Source: Paratinospora sagittata (taxonomy: Eukaryota; Streptophyta; Magnoliopsida; Ranunculales; Menispermaceae). From it: a stretch of DNA of 64,000 nucleotides. Location of the stretch: assembly GCA_035771175.1 (NCBI GenBank), contig CM069607.1, positions 17,306,001 to 17,370,000 on the forward strand. The letters run 5' to 3'. Below the pieces are notes generated by a model. It was given only the letters and a program-made list of their open reading frames with translations. It made no database searches and was not told where the DNA came from. This document shows, one piece after another, positions 34,801 through 48,900 of this stretch (its first letter is position 1; each line of letters opens with the position of its first letter). The translations under genes and the position numbers were made by a program.

Positions 34801-37800
34801 CAACCCTTACCTCCCTCATTAAGTTCAATCAACACTGCCACTACAAAACCCTTAACAATGTTGTTTAAAAAGGACTCCAACCAATGTCTTTGCTTCTATG
34901 TCATTGTGCAAAAGATAATGTGCAATCAAAGAGTTTGTTGCTATGCCAATCATTGAGTCCATGGCCTAGAAAGTTGCTTTATCACAAAATTCACAATCAT
35001 ATATCGGCCTCCATGTCCATGCAAGAGCACCTAGGCCTCATTTTTAGAGGAATATCCCTAGCCGAACTCACATCATTTTCGTTTCGAGAAGAATTGGACT
35101 ACTTAGGTGTAAGTGATCCATTTGTTGAGGGTGAAAATGAGGGCAACTCATGTCCATATAGAACTAAGGTCAAATATCGTGACAATCCACCCTAGCATTA
35201 TCAATCCACTTCTCAGGCCTCATCATGATGATCCGCTTGAAATTACCAAAAAAGATAAGGTTGATACTCCCACTTTTGATGGAAAGCTCAATCTAAATAC
35301 CTCCTTACATTGGCCAATTAACCTTGAGGACTACTTTGATGTTGAGATCTACTCAGCTAAACAAACACAAACACATGCATAGAAGAAATCAAACAAGACG
35401 AGACACACAAATTTACGTGGTATAGTGAAAATCTGCCTACGTCCAGGGGAGATGAAGATTTCACTATTCAGGGAAATTCCAAAGTACAGCACACTCCCAA
35501 TGTCTCTCTCACATCACACCCTCTCAAACCCTAATAATAGGTTTAGATAATACAGAGAGTAATAGTAGTTTCCAACTAAGACTAGGAAAGTTTCTAACTC
35601 AAACTAGGAAATTAATCCAATAGGAAAGTTTCCAACTAAGACTAAAAAACTAATACAATAAAATAGAAATCCCATTGGGCCCACATAATGGACCGAGCCA
35701 TACAGTACATAACAATCTCCACCTTGGCGAGAACCATATGTTAGGTTGGATGGTTCTCTAAGATTGACCTAAGTAGTGTATACCATCAGAAATATATTAT
35801 GTCAAGTGATGAGTGGAAAATGACTTTTAAAACCCAAGCTGGCCTCTATTAGTGGCTAGTCATGCCATTTGCAAGTTTATATATATTCTTTGCACTTCTT
35901 TTGTACCTAACCTATTATATAAATCATCCTATGCTTTGAGTTTAACATTACTTACAACATTTTTTAGCTTCTTTCTTTGCATCTCTATAACTTTTGTGGG
36001 TTAGTTTTCAAAAAAAAAAAAAAAAAAAACTTTTGTGGGTTACCTTGTCCTTAGTCTTTTGTCAAGTTTCATAGCTTGTGGGTTCAAATTTTAAGGAAGT
36101 TCTAAGTTCATTCCACCACCAGGCTTCTTTCACTAACAGATCTCTCCCCTTTGATTCTCCAAGAACGTCTTTTGTTATATTTTTTATCATTTAGGTATTT
36201 TATTGTTCATTATGTTAGGTTCATCTTCTACATTCAAATTTTTCTATGTTTTATATGCATTTAGATATTTTATCCTACATTATCTTAGGTTCATCTTCCA
36301 CATTCAAAATCATTTCCACTTCAAATATTTTGAGTCTTTAAAAGCTTCGTCTTTTGCAACCAAGGAAAAAAGGGGGGAAAAGAAGGTAAAGAATACATAG
36401 ATAAAAGAACGAAGCAATTACCGGCCTAAGTTTTTGTGGTGACAGAATATGTAATAATGGAGATATGACATCTTCAACAACAGAATTTGGTGATAGATGC
36501 CTTGAAATCAACGGTGAGATTTGGTTGTTCCAACACTTCAAAAGATCCTTCTTTTCCATAAACATTGTACGAAATCTGGAAGTTTCATTAATATGTAATT
36601 GTTAAATAAAAAAGTAATGTCCCAAGCAAAAATACACGGTGGAGAGGTACCTTTGAAATGATCTAGGCCACTCAATATTTGGCCTTCCAATCTGAGCTAT
36701 TAAATGATGAGTGGCTACTGCAGTATATGGTTGATAAACTGAAAAAAGAGAGTAGGTCTATTAAACACTTTTCTTATTATTAATAAAAACAGACAGAAAA
36801 ACTTGGTATGGAGAACACATCTTTACCAATAAGAAAATGCTGTTGGGTCCTCATGATATATTGGTGCAGATGATCAGAAGCACCAAGAATGTTTAAGCAG
36901 TTAACCTTCAAATCACACAATATACATGTCAATGCATTTTTGAAATGACAAATTTGCTAATGCAAACAGTAGCTGTATGAAGACTGAATTCAAGGCCCAC
37001 CGTCTTTTGCATCAAAGGGTCATGATAATGGAGCTGCAAAATGTTTTCATGGATCCCATCCGTAATCAATTCATGATCACCACTGCACAATCATTGGGAA
37101 TTCTTCTTAGAGAACAGGAAGACTAATAGACATACGATGATGTTAGATGTAGACTGGTACTCTTACTCTACCAGTTAGATACAAGGGAGTGCAGAACATC
37201 AAAATCACTGGACATGGTACTACAGCCGTTCATGGCTTTCCTTTCCCGCCTCATTTTCCTTGTTTGGAAAACCTTAAGCCACAGAAAACATCCAAAAATA
37301 ACCATGTAAGGTTTTATATCTCTAAAATAGTCAATGTGATGGATATAATTGACAATACCTCTTTCCAAACATCAAAAACATTTGTTGACATGTCCTTTCG
37401 ACCAACAACTTGAGAACTGATCTCCAACTTCATTACAGTGAAACATTGTAAGGAATTAAATTGGTTTAAGGTGCACAATTATACATCTCAATGGCAACAC
37501 AACTATATAGGCTTACCACATTGATTGCTTCTTTCTTCTTGTTCAAAAACTGAAGTGTGTTCAAGCAAGAACGTATGTCACATTCTGGACAAGAAAAAGA
37601 GGACAAACTGAACTGAAAGTGTAAAGTCAAAGCACATTGAGCAAAAACTACTATAAATTCCACTTTAGTGAATAAACTCAAACATCTTTAGCAGAATAAT
37701 ATAACATTTCAACCGAAATATTTGAAGAATCAAGCATGTTTAACACACCAGTTCTCTCAAGTGATTTTAGGCTTTAAGCAGTAAAAAAGAGCTTCTTTCA

Positions 37801-40800
37801 TACAAGCAGTGTTCTGGAATTATGTAATTGCAAGTTACATATTGACAAGCTTATTTTTCACTTTTAACTAACAGAAAATAATTGTGAAATATCCTTTCAG
37901 CATTTTGTTGGAATTGTTGAAAAAGAATAGACAAGAATTTTCAGCACAAAACAAAATGTAATATTAAAACCTATAATACAATCTACAGAGGTAAATTATG
38001 ATGAGTTAGACCTGTGGAAGGAATCCTAGTCAATTAGCAATGGACATTGTAGAATAACCTAAATATCGAAAAGATCAATCCGACTAGAGACAAGCAATGA
38101 CAATCATACATCTGTGCTCAAACATTACTTAACCTGATCTTAATTAGTAATTGCTGGTGTCAACTTTGCTATTTTGTTTCCTAGAAAGAATTGATACAAT
38201 CTAATATATATACAAGAGCCAAATCATTTCTATACTAGAATTGAACTATAAAAGATTAAGCAGAGATTCTGACCCACCAGTATATTCAGCAAGTGTAGTA
38301 AGAGCAACAGAACTTGCCCTGAACCCCTCCTTACTACAAATATACTTAAGCCTGCATAACCATTAAGACTATATTTAACCAAAAGAAGTAAATGCGAGGA
38401 AATAAGAGATTAAAAAATATAAAATTCTAGAAAGACCAAATTTTCTTTCAATGTATAAAAGAGCTTTATTCATATACAGAAGATCTCAGCAGGGGAAAGT
38501 TTCACTTAAAGGGGCAAATAAAGATGAATAAGACAATCGAGGGTAGTCATTTACCTGCTTACTACACGATTAACTGTTGGTTGCATAAATATATGCACCC
38601 TGCAAAGCAAAAGTAAAATATTTCAATCCCATGAAACACCATGCCTCCTGGACAAAAAAGACCAACACATAACAGATAGAACTAAAATGAACAAATTAGA
38701 ATTCTTCACCATTCACACATGATACCAATAAATAGCGTCCCAAATATAGATATTCAGGACTGAGATTTTAGAATCATAACTGAAAATGGCAATAAAAACT
38801 TACTTTGCCACTTGGCGCAGTGGCCTCAAAGCGGGAGCAAAAAGATCATTGCAAATGCAGATCACCTTCAATTCTCACATCAGGTTTTTATCAAAACATC
38901 ATTATATAATAAAAATGAATGAATAAGTTTAACCATTTTGAATCATACAGGTCTAGACAATGTTGCAGCTCTGCGCTGCCTTTTCGATTTAATTTTCCCT
39001 GGTTGTTCCTCCTGAGCAGCATTTGATTTTCCGACTCCCAACTTCTTTTCACCAGCAACCTGCAAGTTTCCAAATAAAGAAGTGGCTTCATTGTTCGCAA
39101 AAGAAAAAGTCTAAAGCAATTAAGCAACCAATAGCTGTTAAAGGGAGCCTCTCCACCTGGCTTCCAAGAGGGCTGCAATAAGTAAAGCCATCATAAACTG
39201 GAAATATAGAGCATGATTCATTCCCATAACCAACATTGGATATTAATCAAAACGCAACATCCCTCAATTTTAAAATGCCCCCAAATCTTATTTATAATTC
39301 CGTGTGCCTAAGTAGTACTATTTGGAAATGTTGTTTGAATGAAATTTTAAATAACTTGTATGCATATTTGGGTTTATGACGATTGATGGTAATGTGAGTT
39401 AGAACCTTTAGAAATGAGAATTTCAAGGGAAATAGTCAATTGCACACTCACCTAGTCAACTAGAAGTGTCCTTTTTCAACTATCTATGTCAATTGTCAAG
39501 GGAAACAGCAAAGAGCAATTAGAACTCCTGCAGCAATTAGAACTCTTGTTAAGGGATTTTGATGCTCTAATAAGGGAGTTGGAGCTCAACGACCCATCCC
39601 TCCTTAATGGAGTTTTCACATGGTCAAACTTTAGGGTATCTCCAGTGTGTTGTAGGCTTGACAGGTTTCTATTGGGAGTAGGGTGGATGAAGATGTTCCC
39701 TTTTCACAGGTAGGAAGTGGGGGGAAGGTTTGTTTTGGATCACTGGCCAATTTTTATTGACACTATTAGGCCTAAGTGGGGACCAACCCCCCTTAGGTTC
39801 GACAGTCGTTTGATTGCCCATCCAGATTTCAAAAATCGAGTTGAGGGTTGGTGAAGAGGGACCTTCCCAAGGGTGGGAAGGATATAAGTTTATGCAGTCT
39901 GTTAAATCAATGAAGATTAGGCTTCATGGGTGGGGTAAGAAAATTACGGGGTGGGAAGAGGTGAAGAGGAGGGAGCTTGAGGATCTGGTTCAAAGGTTGG
40001 ATAGAAAAGAGGGTGGTCCATAATGGAATGAGGATATGGTTCGTGATAGATTGATTGCCAAAGCAGAGTTATGGAAACTGTGTGTGAAGGAGGATAGGGT
40101 TGTCATTCTTAAATCCAGGGTTCGTTGGTTTAAGGACGATGATGCTAACTCAAAATTCTTCCATAGACTAATGAGTGGAAGAAGGTCTATCAATTCTATC
40201 TCAAGGTTGGAAAGGGATGATGGGGCAATAGTGGAGGGAGAGGAGGAGATTGTGTCAAAGATAATTGATTTTTTTAGAGAAGTTTACTCTAGAAGTGGGC
40301 ATCGTGCTTGGGGGGTGGATGGTATTGAATGGAGTCCAATTACTACGGCGAATATTGTGGAGTTGGAACTTGGAACAACCTTTCGATGAGGAAGAAGTGA
40401 GACAAGTTGTCTTTGATTGTGAGGATTCAAAGGCCCAGGGCCTGATGGCATGACTATGTCCTTCTTTCAGAGTTGTTGGGATGTTGTTAAGGTTGACCTC
40501 ATGAAAGTTTTAACGAAATGCTTTCATATCAGGATTGTTAATGGATGCACCAACGAAAAGTATATTTGTCTAATCCCAAAAAAACTGTCTAGAAGGGTTG
40601 CAAATTTCAGGCCTATTAGTCTTATCACATGCCTCTGTAAGATCATTGCAAAGGTTCTAGCAAACAGGTTGAAGGGTGTCTTGCATACCACAATCTCTGA
40701 AAATCATATGGCCTTTATTCAAGGCTGTCAAATTATAGATGCAGTACTTGTGGCCAACAAGTTGGTGGAGGATTACAGAGTTAAAAGGCAGGCACGTGTG

Positions 40801-43800
40801 ATGTTCAAGCTAGATTTTGCTAAAGCCTACGACATGGTCAATTGGCGGTTCCTCAATTATGTGCTGAAGAAGAGGGGGTTTGGGGAGAAATGGAGGAAAT
40901 GGATTCAGGGGGTGTTTGAGATCAATTTCCTACTCTATTTTTGTTACTAGCCACCCCAGGGGGGAGAGGGGGCTACGACAGGGCGAGTAGGCGACCCATT
41001 GTTCCCTTTTCTTTTCACACTAATGGTGGATGTGTTGGGAAGGATGTTGGATAAGGCGAAGGAATCAAACCTGGTAGAGGGTTTTGTGGTGGGGCAATGT
41101 GGAAATAACTCATCTTCAGTTCGCTAACGATACCTTGATTTTTTTGGGAGGGAATCAAGAGAGTATCATTAATGCTTCTAAGGTTGTTAAATGCTTATGT
41201 TGGTTGTCTGGTATAGTTATCAACATGGCAAAGAGTCAGTTGGCAAGTATATCTGTACAACATGAGTGGTTGGGAGATTTCGCAAACCAAGTTGGGTGTT
41301 CTACTTGTTGTTGGCCAATGAAATACTTGGGAATGCCTTTAGGGGGTAACCCCTCTAAGCTTGACTTCTGGGAGCCAGTAATCTCTAAGGTGATGAGGAG
41401 ACTTGATGGGTGGAAGAGGAATTTTTTGTCCAAAGGAGGAAGGCTTACCCTAATTAAATTTGTACTAGATGCTCTTCCCACTTATTACTTGTCAGTTTTT
41501 AAGATCCCAATGAAGATGGCGGAACAAATTGAGAAACTTATGAGGGACTTCTTATGGGAGAATGATGACAAGTTGCAAGGATCACACCTTGTGGCTTGGA
41601 GCATTGTGCAGAGGAAGATTAGGCAAGGCAGACTGGGTGTTGGGAACATAGCTTCTAGGAACAGAGCGTTGGTTGGAAAATGGTTATGGAGGTTTCCAGG
41701 CGGGCAAGATCAATTATGGGGGAAGGTAATCCGTAGCAGGCATGGACTTCGGTACAACTGTAGGAATGTTGGGTTAGCCAATAGAGATTGCATATAGGAG
41801 TCCTTGGAAATTCATCTATTTTGTCTATCCAACCTTTTTACCCTTGATAAGACTTAAACTTGGGAGGGGGGATTCAATCCACTTCTGGGAGGATTTATGG
41901 TGTGAGAACGAAACCTTTCAGTCTCTTTTTCCTAATCTTTACAGGCGTTCTTCATACCATAATAACCCATTTTGGAATTCAATAGAAGCAATGACCTTAG
42001 GGGAGAAGCTCTTGTGGGGTGGGATCTACATTTAGATAGTAATTTCTTTCCTTGGGGGGGGCGGGATGTGGAGTCCCTTTTCAGTTTGCTTGAGGGTTGT
42101 GTCCTATCGGGGGATAACGATAGAATTCTTTGGTCGTGGGATCCTTCGGGCACATTTACCACTAAATCCTTTCATGCAACAATCCTCAACGACAATAATA
42201 TTCCTCCATTTCTACATCATAATCTCATATGGAAAGCTCAAGTGCCACCAAAGGTTAATTTTTTGGGGTGGGTGGCTGCCCATGGGAAGATGAACATTGG
42301 GGATATGTTGCAAAAAAGATTCCCAAATATGTGTTTATCTCCATATTGGTGTTACCTTTACAATCAACATTCAGAGTCAATTGGACACATTTTTTGGAGT
42401 TGTTCATTCTCTAAAGAGGTGTGGTGTAGAAGGTATCATCATTTCCCCGTTATGCGTGAAGATGAAGTTGAAGAGGGTCAATTCAGCATCTTCCCTTTCA
42501 TTAATAGCATTCAGTCCGCATAGAAAGATCATTGGAAGGTGGTGTGTTTAGCGGTACTTTGGTCTCTATGGAAGGAAAGGAATAAACGAGTGTTTGGTGA
42601 GGAAGAATATTCGGCTGCCAAAGTTTGGGAGAACTCCCACCTTCTAGCATCATTTTGGGTTGGCAATAGTAGTTTGTCAAAGGGCTATGCCCTAGGGGAT
42701 TGGCTCAGAGGGTCAGGTAGTTTTGTATAATCTTAGGGGAGGGGCCAAGGGTGGTCGTGATGTACAATCATTTCGAACTCTTATTCTATACATATATATA
42801 TTATTTCTTTGTTTCTTGAAAAAAAAAATTATTGAATTAATTCACCGAAATCTGGCTAATTAATTTGATTTTTTGAACTATGGAATTGGCTGAGGCTTGG
42901 TACAATTTCAGTCATTTCATGGGTTTGAGAAGTTTGAGAATTTATGACAATTAGGATGCCTAAGAGATTAAGGGGTCTTGACACATCAAATTGAGTTGGA
43001 TGACTAGGCTTACTTTTATATATTAATTGTTGATATTGATAATTATTCTCATTTCACTTCTAGCCATTCTAGGTCTTATTTCTCAATTTCTAGTCCCATC
43101 AAACAAAGCAACGTAGTTAGCTACTATACATAAGTTAGTTTGACCCCTTTGTAAGAGTTGTCATCCGTGAATAATATTTCTATTCTTCAAACTTATTTCA
43201 AGAGGTTGACAACCATGGATCAAGAATTAGCTAAAGGGGCATTGGACATTAAAACTTTGTTGTGATATTCACATGTGGTTATAAAAGAGCCATAAATGGA
43301 TTTTTAATTGGTTAGGGTTTGATGTGGAAAATACAATAATAGGTACTCAAATAGAGTTAATTCATGAGGCAAGGTTGTTCTTGAAGTACCCATCTTCACT
43401 GCCATTGTGACAAAGTAAAACTTGGAACTTCTCTGAAGGATTGATTTGTGGTGAAAGTGATAGCTTTTGTTTTTGGAGGTGCCCTCTGTTGTTTTTATTG
43501 AGCGTTCCCCTTCTTTGTTTTGATTTCATATGTTATTCTTGATAAAAAGAAATTACTATAAATTCCAAAAGCATGCAAATTATTTTTATTTATAGAAACA
43601 AATGAAATAGTAGGAGCATACCATCTTTAAAATCACTTCCACAGCACCCTTTCCTTCACCAAGAGCTCCATCAATTTCATCAATAACCTAAGATTGACCC
43701 TATTAGCATTTGTCACTCATAAAGATAACCTTTTAGACTTTCAAAGGAAACCCACCAAGCACTTAGGCTTTGAGTCAACCATGACTGAATTCATCTGCAC

Positions 43801-45923
43801 GACATCGAGGATTTTTGCCTCAATAGTGGACGATGACCGATCATCACTAGCATTTATCTACATAGTAAAATAAATAATGAGATCAAGATTTCTAATGTTC
43901 CTTTCAACAACAAGATCAATCCAAAATAACTTGAAATACTAGCATTAAACGAAAAATACGACAAGAGCTCAAAAGACAGGTAATGGCATCATAAATTAGA
44001 ATTAGCATTAGCCTTGTCCCAACTAGCTTTTCCCGCCAATGTAGATCTATCAAGAATAAATATATGAGGTAAATGACAAAGAAACTAATTAAAATGTAAT
44101 GCCCCTACTTTTACTTAGGCTTAATATTGAAATAATATGTCCCTAGTTTTCTTGGAAATGATGGCCCTTGGACCATAAGAAATCTTAAGTTGAGGTATTG
44201 GAGACCTTAGAAAATCAACCTTAGGTGGAAAACTTCATGTGTGAGATGTTAAAGGTACAAACCTAAGGAAAAACAGTGGAAAAATATGTAAAATAAGTGA
44301 ATTTTGTGTAGAGGAGCACAAGATTGCGCTCCACACTGACGGAAAGCGCTCTTGCAAAACCTGCCAGAAAACAAAGTTGCTCAGGCAAAATATGATTATA
44401 TGACAAAAAAGGGGGTTTTTGTGCTCTATTGCCAGGGAACGTGGTCTTTCCTGGGAAGACCACGCTCCTTAGATCTAGGTGTATAAGAGATGTAATTTTA
44501 GGGTTTTTGACTCTTTTCAACTTTGCCAAAACCTATGTACCCGGACCCTTTACTTTAGCTCGATGTACCCGTGTCCGACACTTCATGATACGACATGAGT
44601 ATGGGGATATGTATCCAACACTTTAGATTTAAGAATATTACTATGTAAATCCTCTAATAAAAAGAAGAGAAAGCGTGAAAGAAGATAATGACTAATAGGT
44701 GAAATTCACTTAAGTGGGAGAACAAAAAGGACAATAAATAAGTAAAAAGAAGAAAAAAAAAAAAATATATATATATATATATAATACAGCCAAGTCCCCG
44801 TATCCTAGAATTTGAAAATGAATGAGTCGGATTGTAACACCCTGTAGTTTTAGTCAAAGAATACAGTTGACTTTTACGTATGTCGAGACATATTATACGC
44901 GTATTCCGTATGTAGAAGTCTTGTATAGTGATGTAAGACGTGAATGAAAAGACAAGAAAAAAAGAAGAAAGGATCAAGAACATGAGCAAACTAGTAGACT
45001 GATTTGCAAACCAATCAATTGGATTCCTATGGAGCCCACCAGGTCGGTGTGGCGGTGGAGAATCGTTTTAATCGATTTTTTCGTTCATTTTCAACTATTC
45101 CAACTCTAGAACGTCAGAAGGAAGAGAGGGAAAGAAGGGAAACGTGATTTTTGCCCAAATCGACATTCCGGTAAGCCATTTTCCCCAAATTTCTTTATGA
45201 AATTGCTGTTGGAGTCAAGTGTAAGCTTTCCCCCGGTGTAGATTTTGCTATGGGAGTCGGTTTCGGCGTTTCCAGAAATGAGGATTTGACCCACTTGGAC
45301 TAGAAACAAGTTGGAAAGGTTAATGACCACTCCCTTAGTAATAAAAACATCGATTATGTGGTTAGTTTGTGTTAAATTGTAATATTGGCACCAGTACAGT
45401 TGCCAGTAGTGTGATTTTAACATCGGAAGCCTCTAGAAACATGTAAAATCTCGGTGAAACACTGGTTTGAGATTGTAGGATAATAGTATAACTGATTTTG
45501 AGTATGTTGGAGTTGATGGAATAATTTTAGGATATGGATTGGTATTTTTAGTAACCGGACATAGGTTTCCAATAGATGAAATAGACGTGGGAACTAGTGG
45601 CAATGTGACTGAAAAGCTTATTTCCACAGTTCTTCACCTCGAGAATATTTAAATTGGTTGTAGAAACTAAATTGAAGGATTCTCACATGTGTTTGAGACA
45701 TGTTAAATGAACTAGAAATTAATAAGTGAATAGGAAATGAATATGATTATATGAATTTGATTTTTAGCTATGGCAATAACAGGTTGGAAACACTAGCATT
45801 GGACTTGGATAGTGGTGGTGATACTAGGGAATTGGTGGAAACCCATGTATTGTGAGTGTTTCCTTACTTTGATTATTCTATATGGCATTATAGATATGGA
45901 AATTTGGTTGAATGATAAGCATG

Positions 45924-45955
<32 letters not shown>

Positions 45956-48900
45956 CATTGTTTAAATTCATGAAATGTTTTCTGAAAACGAAGCATGCTT
46001 GACACTTGCCTAAGCAGGTTAAATGCATGGAATCATTCCTTGGGGAAAACCTTAGGAATAAGTCCTATGTGAGTGACTGTTAAAGTACTCGTGAATAGCG
46101 GACTGTCCTAGATAGGGATGAGAACCCAGGATTTGATTGATTGATTGAACTGAGTAAGAAGAGAACCCAATGACTACCCTTATTGATGCATCATGAGGGT
46201 TTAGTCCCCCTCTAATACTTAGAAGGGAGATGGTTATGGATTTTAAAATGGTTATTGCATGTTTTAGAAAATGAATACATAGAAGCTATTTGTGAGCATG
46301 TATGATATGTGGCTAAGTGTTGCATATTTATTGATTATTTGTATTAAATGTAAAGCATGTTTTATATTAATGCGTATATGATGCCATAGTTCGAAATATT
46401 CACTGAGCTTGTTGTAGCTCACTCTATCTTCTCAAATATTTCAGGAAAAGACTCAAAAGGCAACGGAAAAGCCCGAGAGGAGTAGCGGACTCCTATATTG
46501 GTGTTGATGTATGTTTCTTATGTTGGAGAAGATAGTGTTCTTGATATTTTGATGTATATAAATATGTATCACACCTTATGGTATATGGTATCACTTAGAT
46601 ATGGATGTTGTAAATATTATGGGTATGAAACATGATGATATAGTTGGTTGTAAATAGAGTTGACTTGAGGATTTTGATATAGTCATGGTAAACAGATGAC
46701 ATATAATATATATGTGTGTGTTGGATAGAAATTATGGTTATGAAATCTTGTGTAAATGAACAGGATATCAGGTGGTTTGATAAATAATATGAATGATGTG
46801 ATATTGTTATTATGGTGTGAATGGATTATGCAGGTTGATTGTACATGAGAGGTTGACAGAGTATCATATAAATCTATGTATGGTGTGTATGTGGTATTCT
46901 TTATCGGTCGTGACGTCACCCTACGACGGGGGTCTTGACACGGACCTCTAGATATGTACCCGTATCCGACATCGATACCCGAGTCCAGGTAACATAGGCC
47001 AAAACCCTAGAGCGGCTAAGGGAGAGTGAGGGGGTGTTTGGAGAACGCCCAAGAGGGTTTCAAAGGTGCTTTTGAAGGGTGAATCAAAGCTTTCAACTCC
47101 TTGATTCGAAGCTTTTAAGGTAAATCTCTCCAATCTTTAACTCTCCATTTCTCTCCAAGAAACCCAAAATCGGATTTGGAAGATTAAGGTTTTGTTCATT
47201 TGGGGTTTGAAGGGTTCAAAGGGTGTTTCTATGATTAAATGAACCCTAAACCAAGACCAATCTAGCTCTTAAAAGTTAAAAAAAAAACATTATCTTCATT
47301 TTGAATGACCATAGGAAGCTCTAAATGAGGATTGTTGATGCAAAACCCTTGAAATGATGTGAATGGAGTTAAAACTCGTGTATAATGTTAGAATGAGACT
47401 AAATATGATAGAATGATTCTAAGAATAGCATTTTTTGTTCATTTTCGAAGTGTGGAACCCTTGGAGTAATATTGAAGGTTCCCAAGAAGGGTTTGAGCAT
47501 TGCTTCGATATCACTATGAGTAGATTTCATCCCCCCATCATATATGTATCATCATAATGTATAAATCTCTATTTTGGCATCATGATATGGAACTTTGCAT
47601 TGTTATATGGAATGTATAAATGCTTTGGAAATGTCATGCTAATGGTACTTGGATTTTTGTCTGTCTTGGCATGAGGATTTTAAAGTGGATAGTGTTTCCC
47701 TTGGGTTTGGATTATTGGGATTAAGTATTGTAGTCTAAGGTAGCATTTGGTAACTTTAATTCTAACCTCTAATTTCTCCAAACTCTAATTGAAATAGAGG
47801 TTGGAAAAAATTAAAGCGTTTGGTAATAATTTGTCAACCTTTAAATAAAATAGAGGTTGACAAATAGTAGAAGTTAAACCTTTAAAATAAAAAGCAAAAA
47901 AAGTTTGCTTTTTCTTGTAGAGGTTTATCCTCTACTTGTAGTGGAGGATGATCCAACTATATTAGGAATAATATGTAACCTACAAAATTTCCATTAATTA
48001 CTATATAGAATAATTTGTCACCACTTATAGAATAATTTGTCACCAATCAAATTTAGTAAGTAGTAATTAATACAAAATAATTTTTAATTTAACCAAATAT
48101 AGCATATGATTACAATATAACAATTAATTCTTTTTTTTAACCTTTTAGAATAAGAGGTTGGAGTATTTTTGTTACCAAACAATATTTTTATTTAAAATAA
48201 TCTCTTATAAAAGTAGAGCTAAAAAATGTAGAGCTAATATTCTTAGAACTAAAAAAAGTAGAGTCACCAAGCACTACCTAAGTGTGGGTGGAATTGCTCA
48301 CATTGGGATAATGGGAGGCTCCCAATGGAACACCATCCGTAGGAGGGGACTATCCAGGTGAAGGCATGCTAACATAGGAATAGACATAATAATAGTATAA
48401 GGGTGGTGTGTGATTATTGAGCCACATCGTGGGCTAGGAGGTGCCATGAATATACCCGAGTATAAGCGATGATGTGCTCTCGTGTGGGCTATGTGGTAGA
48501 TTCCTAAATTATGTGGCTTGTTTTCAAATGCAAAATTTATTTTCATTTATGGTGCGTTTATTTTTATTATATGCCATTGTGTTCCTTATTGATGATGCAT
48601 TTGCATATTTGGCATGCATACCATGTTGGATGAACGTCATACATTTTTTTCACTGTATTGATGAATATGTAATGGTAGGTATGTGATATCATTTCATTGG
48701 GCTTTAAGCTCAACCGACCATCCTTCTTTTTTCATGATCTAGCAGTGCCCTAGATAAGGGCAAGGGTATAGCTTTGTGATTCTCCCCGATGTTAGCACGG
48801 CCTTGATAGTTGGTGAGTATTGACCTGGAGCGGGAGAATAGTTTAGCTACTTAGTTATTTTCATTTCAATTGGACTTGGATATATGGATTATGGATAACT

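Noticed and set aside
34680..34956. Overlapping ORFs with Ser/Leu-rich product
   Set aside because: No motif is recognised; composition fits chance frames in CTC-rich sequence near a Ty3 fragment.
43430..43560. Possible LINE 3' tail
   Set aside because: Only a vague likeness to LINE untranslated ends; no ORF2 motif, poly(A) or target duplication.
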